A program made the translations under genes and the position numbers. The notes under the pieces are model-generated. The model searched no databases. It saw nothing but the letters and a program-made list of their open reading frames with translations, and had not been told where the DNA came from. A stretch of DNA of 64,000 nucleotides from Bacillota bacterium. GTDB lineage: Bacteria > Bacillota > Clostridia > Lachnospirales > Lachnospiraceae. Where the stretch lies: positions 1 through 64,000 of the forward strand of contig JAEZGK010000096.1 of NCBI GenBank assembly GCA_023437365.1, written 5' to 3'. Below, in pieces: positions 17,263-27,132 of the stretch. Position 1 is the first letter of the stretch. Each line of letters starts with the position of its first letter.

Positions 17263-18192
17263 ATGTCTGAGCGAGAATGCAGGGAAGAGTACATAAGAAG
17301 AATTCATAAGGTTCAGGATTATATTGAGCAGCATTACGGGGAAGCCCTGTCTATAGAGGAGCTTTCGAAGGTAGCAGGCTTCTCTAAGTATCATTTCAGC
17401 CGGATCTTTCAAAGCATGCTGCATGAGCCCTTGGCATATTATGTGAACCGGATTCGAATGGAGAATGCGCTGTTTTTGTTAGCGCATCGGATAGATAAGA
17501 ACATGACAGACATCGCCTATGAGCTTGGATTTACGGATTCAGCAGTGTTTTCCAGGGCATTTAAGAATTATCACGGGATTAGTCCGCGTGAATATCGAAA
17601 GGAATATAGCAAGAATCGCAAAGATTCTTTTCTGCTGTCTGAGTACAATGAGGACACAGCAAAGAAAGAACGGGCGGGCAAGCTGTTTCCCGTGACCGGG
17701 CAGATTACCATTACTAATCTGGAGGAAATGCAAGCTGCTTATGTAAGACATACCGGTACCTATGAGGCCTTGGCAACAGAATACCCCAAGCTGATTCAGA
17801 CACTGTTTGCTTATGCTGAGAAGCAGCAGCTTCTGATAGAGGATCAGAACTGGGTGCTTGCGATGTATCATGATAATCCGGAATTTGGAGAAGAGAGCCA
17901 GTTTCGTACCAGTCTGTGTCTGACGGTGCCGAAGAAGCTTCGTATTCAGGAGGACGGAATTCTTGGTGTGATACATTTGGATGGGGGGCTGTATGCGGTC
18001 GGACACTTCCGGATTCAACAGGAGCAGTACGGCGATGCCTGGAATTATATGTATCAGGAGTGGCTTACGGGCAGCGGATATGTTCCAAGAAATTCGTATC
18101 CTTTTGAGGTGTATCTTAACAATCCGGAGGAAGACGAGAACCGGATTAATGAGGTAGATATCTACGTTCCCATTGAGCCTATTTCTTTCTAA
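17263..18192 (+). CDS. AraC-family regulator with GyrI-like effector domain (Rob/SoxS type)
   Basis: The 309-residue protein has an N-terminal AraC DNA-binding domain (LSIEELSKVAGFSKYHFSRI and MTDIAYELGFTDSAVFSRAF). A GyrI-like small-molecule domain (~145-309) follows, with MQAAYVRHTGTYEAL and the final EVDIYVPI. This order is that of Rob-like multidrug-sensing activators. It sits 28 bases before the UvrA-like gene and likely controls the three-gene unit it leads. The GTGAG... region upstream has no clear operator that I could identify. Confidence 0.88.
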   Translation: MSERECREEYIRRIHKVQDYIEQHYGEALSIEELSKVAGFSKYHFSRIFQSMLHEPLAYYVNRIRMENALFLLAHRIDKNMTDIAYELGFTDSAVFSRAFKNYHGISPREYRKEYSKNRKDSFLLSEYNEDTAKKERAGKLFPVTGQITITNLEEMQAAYVRHTGTYEALATEYPKLIQTLFAYAEKQQLLIEDQNWVLAMYHDNPEFGEESQFRTSLCLTVPKKLRIQEDGILGVIHLDGGLYAVGHFRIQQEQYGDAWNYMYQEWLTGSGYVPRNSYPFEVYLNNPEEDENRINEVDIYVPIEPISF

Positions 18193-18220
18193 TTGCTGAA
18201 AATTATACTGAGGTGAGCAT

Positions 18221-20533
18221 GTGGAAGAAATCAGGCTTCATGGAGCACGAATTCATAATCTGAAAAACATTAATCTAACAATTCCTAAACGTCAGCTGGT
18301 GGTCGTCACAGGGATCAGCGGCTCTGGCAAATCCAGTCTTGCCTTCGATATTCTGTTTGAAGAGGGAAAGAATCAGTATCTGCGTTCGATAGGGATTCTG
18401 GCCGGGCTGGATAACGAAGACCGATTCGATCTGCTCGAAGGGATCGGTCCGACGGTGGCGGTACGCCAGAATACCATAAGGCAGAGCAATCCCCGTTCAA
18501 CCGTAGGTACCAAGACAGGAATTCTGAATCAACTGGCACTTGTTTATGCCAGTGACGGCAAAGCCTTGGAGGAGTATAAGCAACAGCACTCTCCGGGCTT
18601 ATTTCTCTATACCACTGCCGATGGCATGTGTGTTCGATGCCAGGGCAGAGGCTCTTATTATGATGTCAATCTGAAGAATTTAATCCGGGATAAAACAACA
18701 ACTTTGTCAGAGGTTTATGAAAGCTTTCAGGTAACCTCTGGCTTTATGCGGATTCTTAGGAATAGATATGGCAGGTATTTTTCGACCCCATTCTGGGAGC
18801 TTCCTGAGGATATCTTAGAGGAAGTGGTATATGGCACATATGACAACGGCAAACAAAGCTATTGCCTGGAACGAATACTAAGAAATGCTTATGAAAAGGG
18901 GGAGGATGTAGAAGAAGTCTATAGCAAGACTCTCTGCCCGGAGTGTCAAGGAGAAAGGGTCAGTGATGCCGCAAGAGATATTGCTCTAAATGGTAGAAGG
19001 ATTGGTGAGCTGGGACAGATGACACTGAAGAGTTTACTTCAGTTCCTGGAGGAAATACCGGTGGAGGAATTATCCCAATTTGGTAGAAATGTAGTTAAAA
19101 ATCTTAGGCAAAAATGCAAGCATCTAATCCTGTTTCGCCTGGGGCATCTGACTCTTTATCGGGAGCTGTCTTCCTTAAGCGGAGGCGAGCTGCAGCGAAT
19201 CTTTCTTCAGCTTCATCTGGAATCCGGGCTGGATTCCCTGATCTATGTTTTTGATGAACCGATGTCAGGACTGCACCCGTCAGAGAAGCAATATATGCTT
19301 AAGGCCATAAAGGATTTACGAGACCTTGGCAATACGGTAATTGTGGTAGAACATGATATAGAGATGATCTGCCAGGCCGATCATATCATTGAGATCGGCC
19401 CCAAAGCAGGTATAGAAGGTGGAACTGTGGTCTATCAGGGGGACTATCCAACATATGAGAAGGCCGACACATTGCTTAGTCGTTATCTTTCTCATAATAA
19501 TCGGATGCTGGAGCGAAGGGGCAGAAATGCTTCCTTGGATGCGGAAGATTGTCTGCTCCTAAAGCATGCGGGAGTACATTATTTGAAGGACTTAACGGTA
19601 GCATTTCCTCTCCATGCTATGGTTGGTGTGGCCGGGTTATCCGGAAGTGGCAAAAGCTCTCTGATCGAGGAGACACTATTGAAGCGTCTTGCCACTGCCG
19701 TCAGCTTTGGGAAAACATTTACCCCCCAATATGGTTACAGGGCGGGGATAGAAGGAGTAGAAAGAATTAATGGCTTTGTCAATATATCTCAGGAACCGAT
19801 TGGAAGAAGCTCCGGTTCTACCCCTGCTTCCTATATAGGAATCTGGGATAAAATCCGTAACCTTTTTGCAGAACAGCCGGAAGCAAAAAGAAGAAATATG
19901 GCAGCCGGATATTTTTCCTTTCATTCGAAAGGAGCCTGTCCGGACTGTGGTGGCAGCGGCTATGAAAGAATCTTTCTTACGTCTGATTTTTCTGTCGATA
20001 AGACATGCAAGAGGTGCCAGGGCAAACGGTTTTTAGAAGAGAGTCTTATGATCGACTATAAAGGAAAGACCATCACCGATGTGCTGGAGATGAGCATTGC
20101 CGAAGCGGCTTCCTTCTTTGCAGACCAAAGAGGTATAGTCAAACCCTTGCGTATCCTGGAACAGATGGGCATGGGTTACTTAACCCTAGGTCAGCCTACC
20201 TCCTCCTTAAGCGGCGGAGAGGCTCAGAGGGTGAAGCTTACCAAGGAACTGGGCCAACAGCGAGGGGGCAATCTATTATATGTACTGGATGAACCAACTA
20301 CCGGACTTAGCGCTTACGATACGACCTTGCTGATCAGACTGCTGGATCGTCTGGTAACCGAGGGAAATTCCGTGATTGTCATTGAGCATAATATTGAGGT
20401 CTTAAGGAACTGTGATTACATTATTGAGCTTGGGCCGGAAGGTGGTGAGCAGGGTGGCGAAATCATAGCGAAAGGAACACCTGCACAATTGAGAGACAAT
20501 CCGGCTTCCAAGACGGGGAGGTATCTGATATGA
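18221..20533 (+). CDS. UvrA-like ABC ATPase (short, UvrA2/drug-resistance type)
   Basis: The 770-residue protein has two ABC ATPase modules: Walker A GISGSGKSS near residue 30 and GLSGSGKSS near 475, signatures LSGGELQRI near 318 and LSGGEAQRV near 662, and VFDEPMSGLHPS and VLDEPTTGLS. Zinc-binding cysteines occur as CVRCQGRG/CPECQGE and CPDCGGSG/CKRCQGKR. At 770 residues it is about 170 shorter than housekeeping UvrA, like the UvrA2 class that protects against DNA-binding drugs. Translation starts at GTG 18221 behind GAGG. It is followed by a hydrolase gene with a 4-base overlap. Confidence 0.9.
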   Translation: MEEIRLHGARIHNLKNINLTIPKRQLVVVTGISGSGKSSLAFDILFEEGKNQYLRSIGILAGLDNEDRFDLLEGIGPTVAVRQNTIRQSNPRSTVGTKTGILNQLALVYASDGKALEEYKQQHSPGLFLYTTADGMCVRCQGRGSYYDVNLKNLIRDKTTTLSEVYESFQVTSGFMRILRNRYGRYFSTPFWELPEDILEEVVYGTYDNGKQSYCLERILRNAYEKGEDVEEVYSKTLCPECQGERVSDAARDIALNGRRIGELGQMTLKSLLQFLEEIPVEELSQFGRNVVKNLRQKCKHLILFRLGHLTLYRELSSLSGGELQRIFLQLHLESGLDSLIYVFDEPMSGLHPSEKQYMLKAIKDLRDLGNTVIVVEHDIEMICQADHIIEIGPKAGIEGGTVVYQGDYPTYEKADTLLSRYLSHNNRMLERRGRNASLDAEDCLLLKHAGVHYLKDLTVAFPLHAMVGVAGLSGSGKSSLIEETLLKRLATAVSFGKTFTPQYGYRAGIEGVERINGFVNISQEPIGRSSGSTPASYIGIWDKIRNLFAEQPEAKRRNMAAGYFSFHSKGACPDCGGSGYERIFLTSDFSVDKTCKRCQGKRFLEESLMIDYKGKTITDVLEMSIAEAASFFADQRGIVKPLRILEQMGMGYLTLGQPTSSLSGGEAQRVKLTKELGQQRGGNLLYVLDEPTTGLSAYDTTLLIRLLDRLVTEGNSVIVIEHNIEVLRNCDYIIELGPEGGEQGGEIIAKGTPAQLRDNPASKTGRYLI

Positions 20534-21534
20534 ACTTAAAAACACAGATGGAAAAGGTAATCCATAGCAGCTACAGCAATATCGGTGGGTTGGTCGTACT
20601 GAAAAGGGGAGAAACCGTATATGAAAAATATTTTAACGGATGTACGGCAGCCGATACCTTTCATGTTTTCTCGGTTACCAAAAGCATTCTTTCCATATTA
20701 ATCGGTATGGCTATAGACCAGGGATACATGAAGAGCATCGATCAGAAGGTATTGGACTTCTTCCCGGAATACAGTGTAAAAAGAGGAGAACAGACCATAC
20801 AAAAGATTACACTTAGGGATCTGCTGACAATGACAGCCCCATATAAATATAAATCAGAACCTTATACAGCATTCTTCTCAAGCGATGACTGGGTCAAAGC
20901 CTCACTTGATCTATTGGGAGGGCAGGGAAGAATCGGAGAGTTTCGGTATACTCCTGTGATTGGACCGGACATCTTCTCGGGAATTTTGATCAAAGCAACC
21001 GGGCAGGCAGTGCTGGATTATGCAACAGAATACCTATTCGAACCCTTAGGAATTTCTGTGGGGGGCAATATTTTATTCCGGAATAAAGAAGAGCAATTGG
21101 CATTTTACGAAGCGAAGAATATTAAGGGCTGGGTAGCCGACCCTAAGGGTGTGAACACAGCCGGCTGGGGACTGAATCTGACACCGGTGGATATGGCTAG
21201 GATAGGTCAATTATACCTAGACCAAGGTAGATGGAAGGGAAAGCAACTGATATCTTCGGCTTGGATCAAGGACAGCACCCGGGAACATAGCAGGTGGGGA
21301 AAGCTGGCCTACGGTTATCTGTGGTGGATCATGGATGAGGATGAGCATTCTTATGCTGCCATAGGAGACGGGGGAAATGTAATTTATGTGAATTCAAAGA
21401 AAGAAATTGTAATCTCGATTGCTTCTCATTTTATAAAAAATGCTAAGGATCGGATTAAATTAATCAAAGAGTATATTGAGCCTGTTTTTGAGAATTATGT
21501 ATCAGGAGTGCCGGACACCCTGGAGAAAACTTAA
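20530..21534 (+). CDS. Serine hydrolase, class C beta-lactamase-like
   Basis: The 334-residue protein has the SxxK catalytic motif at S48-V-T-K51 within TFHVFSVTKSILSILIG, plus segments typical of the beta-lactamase / penicillin-binding-protein family (GWGLNLTPVDMARIGQLYL, YGYLWWIMD). There is no signal peptide, so it is probably cytoplasmic, which argues for an esterase or amidase rather than a classical secreted beta-lactamase. ATGA overlap with the UvrA-like gene shows translational coupling. The substrate is unknown; inactivation of the drug sensed by the upstream regulator is an attractive inference. Confidence 0.85.
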   Translation: MNLKTQMEKVIHSSYSNIGGLVVLKRGETVYEKYFNGCTAADTFHVFSVTKSILSILIGMAIDQGYMKSIDQKVLDFFPEYSVKRGEQTIQKITLRDLLTMTAPYKYKSEPYTAFFSSDDWVKASLDLLGGQGRIGEFRYTPVIGPDIFSGILIKATGQAVLDYATEYLFEPLGISVGGNILFRNKEEQLAFYEAKNIKGWVADPKGVNTAGWGLNLTPVDMARIGQLYLDQGRWKGKQLISSAWIKDSTREHSRWGKLAYGYLWWIMDEDEHSYAAIGDGGNVIYVNSKKEIVISIASHFIKNAKDRIKLIKEYIEPVFENYVSGVPDTLEKT

Positions 21535-21668
21535 AATAATTATCAGAAAATGGAAATATTTCTTGCTTATCGTTGGGCTCGATGATAAACTGGTAATGGA
21601 AATTATGACCAAACGGTAAAAGGAACAACAGTCTAATTTACTATGTCATGAGAAGTATGGGAGAAGCT

Positions 21669-23198
21669 ATGGAAGCAAAAAGCATCAGGAAGAAACTTAT
21701 TTTAGCATTAATGATCGTAGCATTTTTAATGCCTTCAAGCTATCAATCGGCTATGGCTGCAGAGAAGCTTAATAAAAAAGACTTTGTCGCTAAGTTCGAT
21801 AATCAGTCTGAAACCTATAATTTATATGAGAGCTTGAATAGCTATGGTGAGGATGTTATTCTCTTCTCCTATGACAAAAATTATGACCGAAGTAAAGAGG
21901 GAGTGGTAAAAACCTACAGAGGCATCTGTATAGGTATGGCTGAAGCGACGGTCACTAAGAAGTATGGTAAGGGAACAAAAGAAAAGTTATCGAAGGACAT
22001 CGTTTATAACAGAATGCTTGATAATAATGCGGAGAATATGAAAGGATATTTTAAAACTATTAAGCATGTATTATGCTATAAATATACTGAGACTACGGAG
22101 GAGGGAGCCTATATTTCCCGAATTCATTTTTATATAGATAACGATGGAAAGGTAGGCTTGGTCGGCTTCTCCAGAGTGAATGGAGAGTCAAAGGGTGATT
22201 ATCAGTATTATCTGCGAAAAGGTGGAACCGCTTATACATCAGAAGATTATAAAGATGCAATCGAATATTATACCCAGGCTTTAAAAAGAAACAAAGAGGA
22301 TCCCTTGGTTTATAACGGCTTGGGAAATTGCTATTTTAACCTGGAAGAGTATGATGAAGCAGTCAAGTATTATCAAACAGCGATCCAATTGGATTCAAAG
22401 GATGCCGATTATCAATACAATATGGGAAACACGCTTTATTACCAGGGCAAGTATGAAGAAGCAATCATTTATATGAAGGAATGTATCAAACTTGTTCCGA
22501 AGTATACCGATGCTTATGTGAGACTAGGAGATAACCTGTACTACCTGGGAAGATATGAGGAAGCAGTAGAGTACTATGATAAAGCTATGAATTTACCCCG
22601 CGGAGACACAGCCTATGTTTACTACAGTAAAGGAGCCGCTTTATATGACTCAGGTAAATATATCGAGGCGATCATTGCTTTTGACAAGGCGATTGAAAGG
22701 GATCCGGAATATACTGCGGCATATATAGATAAAGGAGATGTATTATGTGATCTGGAACAATATGAGGAAGCCCGAATCGAATATGATAAGGCTTTAAAGG
22801 TGTATCCTGAGAGCCTGAGAGCTAAGGTCGGTAAGGGTAGGAGCTATTACTTTCAGGGAAAATATCAAGAGGCAATTGAGTTTTATAACAAGGCGATTTT
22901 TCAGGAGCCGAAATATCTGAATGCACATTTATGGAAAGCATATGCCCTTTTTGCAATGGGTAATTATGATGAATGCTTAGCTGTTGCTGAAAGGATGATT
23001 CAAATAAATCCGGAGGAAGGGTTTGGATATTTCATAAAGAGTAGAGTATATGCACAGCAGCATAAGGAGACAGAATGCTTTGAAAGTCTGAAAAAGGCTG
23101 TGGAACTGAATAAAATCTTCATAGAGTATGCTAAATATGATTTGGCTTTTGATTCGTACCGAAGCTCAGCAAGCTATCTTGATATCATCGTAGATTAA
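21669..23198 (+). CDS. Secreted tetratricopeptide-repeat protein
   Basis: The ~509-residue protein has an N-terminal signal peptide (RKKLILALMIVAFLM, cleavage near AMAA), a ~150-residue region of unknown fold, and then about eight TPR units from residue ~170 to ~480 (for example YNGLGNCYFNLEEYDEAVKY and YKDAIEYYTQALKRN). TPR arrays bind protein partners; the exported location suggests a surface or envelope scaffold. Start choice is uncertain among ATG 21648, 21657 and 21669; 21669 is used because GGGAGAAG precedes it. Confidence 0.8.
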   Translation: MEAKSIRKKLILALMIVAFLMPSSYQSAMAAEKLNKKDFVAKFDNQSETYNLYESLNSYGEDVILFSYDKNYDRSKEGVVKTYRGICIGMAEATVTKKYGKGTKEKLSKDIVYNRMLDNNAENMKGYFKTIKHVLCYKYTETTEEGAYISRIHFYIDNDGKVGLVGFSRVNGESKGDYQYYLRKGGTAYTSEDYKDAIEYYTQALKRNKEDPLVYNGLGNCYFNLEEYDEAVKYYQTAIQLDSKDADYQYNMGNTLYYQGKYEEAIIYMKECIKLVPKYTDAYVRLGDNLYYLGRYEEAVEYYDKAMNLPRGDTAYVYYSKGAALYDSGKYIEAIIAFDKAIERDPEYTAAYIDKGDVLCDLEQYEEARIEYDKALKVYPESLRAKVGKGRSYYFQGKYQEAIEFYNKAIFQEPKYLNAHLWKAYALFAMGNYDECLAVAERMIQINPEEGFGYFIKSRVYAQQHKETECFESLKKAVELNKIFIEYAKYDLAFDSYRSSASYLDIIVD

Positions 23199-23224
23199 CT
23201 AATTATCAGATTATAATATATAAA

Positions 23225-23262
23225 TGCCCCGGATTTCCTTAAAGAAATTTGGGGCATATTTG
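23225..23262 (+). terminator. Terminator after TPR gene
   Basis: TGCCCC-ATTT pairs with AAAT-GGGGCA around CCTTAAAG, with two-base mismatches inside the stem. The T run is short. Confidence 0.65.
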
Positions 23263-23448
23263 CGTGTATCAGGTATAAGTTAAGTCTTTTGCTTGGCAAT
23301 AAGTCAAAGTGTGCAAAATTTAGATGATTTTTATTGTTTTTTACAGTAAATTATAATAAAATATATATACAATATAAATTATATATAAAAAAGGAAATGT
23401 AAGTCGTTAAATATATGAAACATGATGTGGCAGCAGAGGGGATAGGTT

Positions 23449-25107
23449 ATGTTAAGAGTGCTACTTGTAGATGACGATGCAGTCATAAGAACAAATTTAA
23501 AGACTATGATTGAATGGGAGCAGCACGGATTTATTGTAGCAGATGAAGTTGTGAACGGTGTGGAGTGTATTCAGAAATTATCCACAAGCCATTTTGATGT
23601 GGTTATTACCGATATAAATATGCCAATTATGAGTGGAGTGGCTTTGATTCAGAGCATTAGGCAATATTTTCCCGGAGTTGAGGTGATTGCCATCAGCGGC
23701 TATGACGATTTCAATTATGTGCGCGACAGCCTTACAAGGGGAGCAGTTGATTATATATTAAAACATCGCCTGAGTAAGGAAATCCTATGTGAGGCTTTGG
23801 AAACGGTAAAGAGCAAATTGATAGAACAAAGTAAATTATTGGACCTCAGCAATAGGCAATTAGAACAGCTCTCAGAAGGAAGAACCTTAATTCTGCATAA
23901 TCTGGCACAGGAAATAGTCGCCGGCAGCATCTCCCTGAAAGATACAAAGCATCGTATGGAACTGCTGGAAATATCCTGCGAATTTACTAATCTTATTCTC
24001 TGTTATATCAAAGTACAGAATTTTTCCACTCATGGCAAGACAGACAAAGTAATTAAGTCCTTGATTGAAGTTGTTGATAGGATTATCATGGAAGATTTCC
24101 ATGGTTTCACAGCTTATCTGGAGGAGGGATATTTTGCTGCTTTTATCGACTTCGGTAAGATAAACAGTACACTATTTATTCATCAGATGCTTGCAGGAAT
24201 ACTTACGCGTATTTGCTCTTCCTCAAAAAAATATCTGGGCTTACATATCATAATTGCTGTCAGCAGCTTGTGCCAAAGCTTTGAAAAAATTCCGGAGTTT
24301 TTTAATAAAACGAAAAGGTCTTTGGAGAATAAGTTTTATGATGAACAGCAGCTCGTCTGGCAAAACAGTGAGATGCCTAAGGAAGAAATACAGATCTCGT
24401 TAAGTATAAAGGATGAAGAACATCTCATGATGTTTCTTGGAGAAGGAGATAAAGAAGGAACTCTGAATTTTTTGGAGGGCCTATTTGATAAATGCAAAAA
24501 GTTCAATGCACCAGCCCATTCAGTGCAGGTAATTTGTGCGGAATTGATCAGCTTGGCTATTCGGTTTTGCATGAAGCAGGGTCTTGAGAGTATAAGAAGA
24601 GATTTGGTGGAACTTCATCTGTCAGGGGAATATGTAAAAAAGAAATACTCAGAGCTTCGTATGCTGATCAGCCAGGTTTATGAAAAGGTTTTGACGGAAC
24701 ATATCAATCTTATGGAGGTAAGCGGCAGAAACCCATACGTAATCAAGGCAATACAATATTTAAATTCTAACTACCGAAAAAATATTTCCCTTACGGATAC
24801 AGCAGAATATGTGGGAATCAGTGTACAATATTTAAGTCATCTCATTAATGAGGAATGCAAAAAAGGCTTTGCAGAGCTGCTTAACGGAAAGCGGGTAGAG
24901 GTAGCTTGCGAGATGATGCGTTCTCATGAATATAAAGTAAAAGAAATTGTGGAAAAGGCAGGCTTTAATAATTATAACTACTTTTTCAAGGTTTTTAAGG
25001 ATGTTACAGGACTCACACCAGCGGAATATGAGAGACAGGAGGTTTGCAAAAAATCCTTGGAAAGAAAAAGAAGGGAATGCCTCTCGCATGATTGGGTAAA
25101 TCCATGA
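23449..25107 (+). CDS. YesN-type response regulator with AraC output domain
   Basis: The 552-residue protein has a receiver domain at 1-120 with the acidic pocket D8-D9-D10 and phosphoacceptor D55 (VVITDINMP). A long middle region (~130-430) follows and then a C-terminal AraC-type double helix-turn-helix (ISLTDTAEYVGISVQYLSHL, VKEIVEKAGFNNYNYFFKVF). The switch lysine is followed by H (DYILKHR) instead of the usual P. YesN-type regulators normally control nearby carbohydrate transport or degradation genes, but none is adjacent. The stop overlaps the start of the kinase gene (ATGA). Confidence 0.9.
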   Translation: MLRVLLVDDDAVIRTNLKTMIEWEQHGFIVADEVVNGVECIQKLSTSHFDVVITDINMPIMSGVALIQSIRQYFPGVEVIAISGYDDFNYVRDSLTRGAVDYILKHRLSKEILCEALETVKSKLIEQSKLLDLSNRQLEQLSEGRTLILHNLAQEIVAGSISLKDTKHRMELLEISCEFTNLILCYIKVQNFSTHGKTDKVIKSLIEVVDRIIMEDFHGFTAYLEEGYFAAFIDFGKINSTLFIHQMLAGILTRICSSSKKYLGLHIIIAVSSLCQSFEKIPEFFNKTKRSLENKFYDEQQLVWQNSEMPKEEIQISLSIKDEEHLMMFLGEGDKEGTLNFLEGLFDKCKKFNAPAHSVQVICAELISLAIRFCMKQGLESIRRDLVELHLSGEYVKKKYSELRMLISQVYEKVLTEHINLMEVSGRNPYVIKAIQYLNSNYRKNISLTDTAEYVGISVQYLSHLINEECKKGFAELLNGKRVEVACEMMRSHEYKVKEIVEKAGFNNYNYFFKVFKDVTGLTPAEYERQEVCKKSLERKRRECLSHDWVNP

Positions 25108-26876
25108 CTAAATTATTTTATCTGATCATCCGTTTTATTGATAGAATTTCCGAAGGTCTACGGCACATTAAGATTCCCATCAGATTAATTATTTCATATA
25201 TTTTAGTTTCCGTGCTTCCGGCAATCGTGGTTACTAATTACTCCTGTTATGTCGTACAGAAATCACTCCTTGATAAGATGAAGGATTCCTCAGTACAGAT
25301 CGCCAAAAGTATTAATCACGATATTACCCGTTATATGGCAGATTTGTTGGATATCAGTAACAGTATTATCAATTCGACTTATATGCGGAAGTTTCTTAGG
25401 GAGTATGAGCAAAATACAGAAAATGAGTCGCATGATGTCTTGGAGCATATCAAAAATAATATCCCCCTTTCATCTCTTTCGGATATTTATATAGAGATGG
25501 GAAAAGGGGATATCATACATTTTGCACCGAAATACAGTCTGGCTTCAGAAGAATTAGATCGGCTAAGGGAGATTGCTGTAAAACATGGCAGACAGCCGAT
25601 GTTTCTGCCTGTGCAGCTGGAGGATGGGAGCAATGGAATCTCACTGGTAAGGGCAATCTATTCTCCGAAGGGTATTGAGAGGCTGGGCTTTATTTATATC
25701 TCTGCAACGGAACAAAGCTTAGAGGAGATATATAAAAACATTGATTTGGGGGAAGGTTCCTTTGTATGCCTGTTCGATTCGTCAGGCAAGATGATATCCA
25801 GCCACGGGAAGTCGGAGGATTATCAATTTGGTGAGCTTCTTGAAAGAGTTCAAAGTGCTGATATGGAGCATAGGGACAGTTTTGATATAAAAACAAGAGG
25901 CAGAGAATATGCGGTATCCTTTTGTAAAATGAATGAGATTGACTTGTACATTGCTTGCCTGGTTCCTTACTCCTACCTGAATTCGACGGTGAAGGAGGTA
26001 AGGCAACACTTTTATGTTTTTGTAGTGGCCTGCCTCCTAATCTGTTCGTTTTTTACATTTATCATTTACAGGAGTATAGCACTACCCTTGTCTAATCTGA
26101 GAAAGCATATGATCAAAGCTGAGAATGATCATCTAATTACTAAGATTACGGATCTTAATCACGATGAGATAGCAGATGTTGCAAAAAGCTTTAATCATAT
26201 GATTGATGAGATCAATACCCTGATTGATGACGTACAAAGATCAGAACGGCAGAAGTCAGCGGAAAAGCTAAAAGCCTTACAGGCGCAAATCAACCCTCAT
26301 TTTCTGTCCAATGCGCTGAATACCGTCAAGTGGATGGCATCCTTGCAAAATGCGGATAATATCGAGAAGCTGATTACCTCACTGATTCAACTGCTGCAGG
26401 TAAGCATGGGGAAAGCTGAGGATCTTGTTCCCCTTTCGCAGGAAATAGAGTATATTCGCAATTATATAGAGATTCAGTCGTATAAATATCTGGATAAGCT
26501 GGCAGTCGAATATGATATCGATCAGGAAGCAGAAGCTTGTCTACTGCCGCCCTTCTCTATACAGCCCTTTGTAGAAAATGCGATCATTCATGGAATCGAA
26601 CCAAAAACAGGACAAGGGACAATCTGGATTAATGCCAGCCGTGTTGGAAAAGAGGTAGTATGTGTAATCAAGGATAATGGTGTAGGCTTTAGTAATTTTA
26701 AATCCTGGGAGGAAGCAGATCAGGGTGATCCTAAGCACATCAGCGGAATAGGGATTAAAAATGCAAATGAAAGGATCAAGATGTTTTTTGGCGAGGATTA
26801 CGGAATAAGCTTTGAAAGTATTCCGGGGATATATTCTAAAGTAAAGATGAGAATACCATATACAACTAAAATATGA
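25104..26876 (+). CDS. YesM-type sensor histidine kinase
   Basis: The 590-residue membrane protein has an N-terminal TM (LIISYILVSVLPAIVVTNY), a ~250-residue extracytoplasmic sensing region, a second TM (FVVACLLICSFFTFIIY), then HAMP and the His_kinase domain with the phosphoacceptor in QAQINPHFLSNALNTVKWM. The HATPase domain shows FVENAIIHGIEPK and GIGIKNANERIKMFFG. It pairs with the upstream regulator through a 4-base ATGA overlap. The usual ABC sugar-transporter neighbours are absent; a terminator closes the unit at 26926. Ligand is unknown. Confidence 0.9.
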   Translation: MTKLFYLIIRFIDRISEGLRHIKIPIRLIISYILVSVLPAIVVTNYSCYVVQKSLLDKMKDSSVQIAKSINHDITRYMADLLDISNSIINSTYMRKFLREYEQNTENESHDVLEHIKNNIPLSSLSDIYIEMGKGDIIHFAPKYSLASEELDRLREIAVKHGRQPMFLPVQLEDGSNGISLVRAIYSPKGIERLGFIYISATEQSLEEIYKNIDLGEGSFVCLFDSSGKMISSHGKSEDYQFGELLERVQSADMEHRDSFDIKTRGREYAVSFCKMNEIDLYIACLVPYSYLNSTVKEVRQHFYVFVVACLLICSFFTFIIYRSIALPLSNLRKHMIKAENDHLITKITDLNHDEIADVAKSFNHMIDEINTLIDDVQRSERQKSAEKLKALQAQINPHFLSNALNTVKWMASLQNADNIEKLITSLIQLLQVSMGKAEDLVPLSQEIEYIRNYIEIQSYKYLDKLAVEYDIDQEAEACLLPPFSIQPFVENAIIHGIEPKTGQGTIWINASRVGKEVVCVIKDNGVGFSNFKSWEEADQGDPKHISGIGIKNANERIKMFFGEDYGISFESIPGIYSKVKMRIPYTTKI

Positions 26877-26925
26877 GAAATAAAGCTATGACATAGTAGG
26901 TAAATCGGGTACAGTCAAAGATATC

Positions 26926-26963
26926 AGGGAACTCAGTTTTTTTAAGCTGAGTTCCCTTTTTTG
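26926..26963 (+). terminator. Terminator after two-component operon
   Basis: AGGGAACTCAG pairs perfectly with CTGAGTTCCCT and is followed by six Ts. Confidence 0.92.
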
Positions 26964-27132
26964 GAGGAAATAGTTAATAAATAGTGTAAATGGAAATTCG
27001 TGTAAATGAATCTTTAATATTTGAGTGATTTTAAGAAATAATTATAGGATGAAAAAGAGCGCTTTATTGATAACATTAATTTACAAAAGCAATGTGCTTT
27101 TATATGAGGTCATTTAATTCGGAGGCAATCCT

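Noticed and set aside
26970..27132. Sigma-D (motility) promoter before cheA
   Set aside because: No TAAA-15-GCCGATAT match was seen; GATAAC near 27070 alone is not enough.
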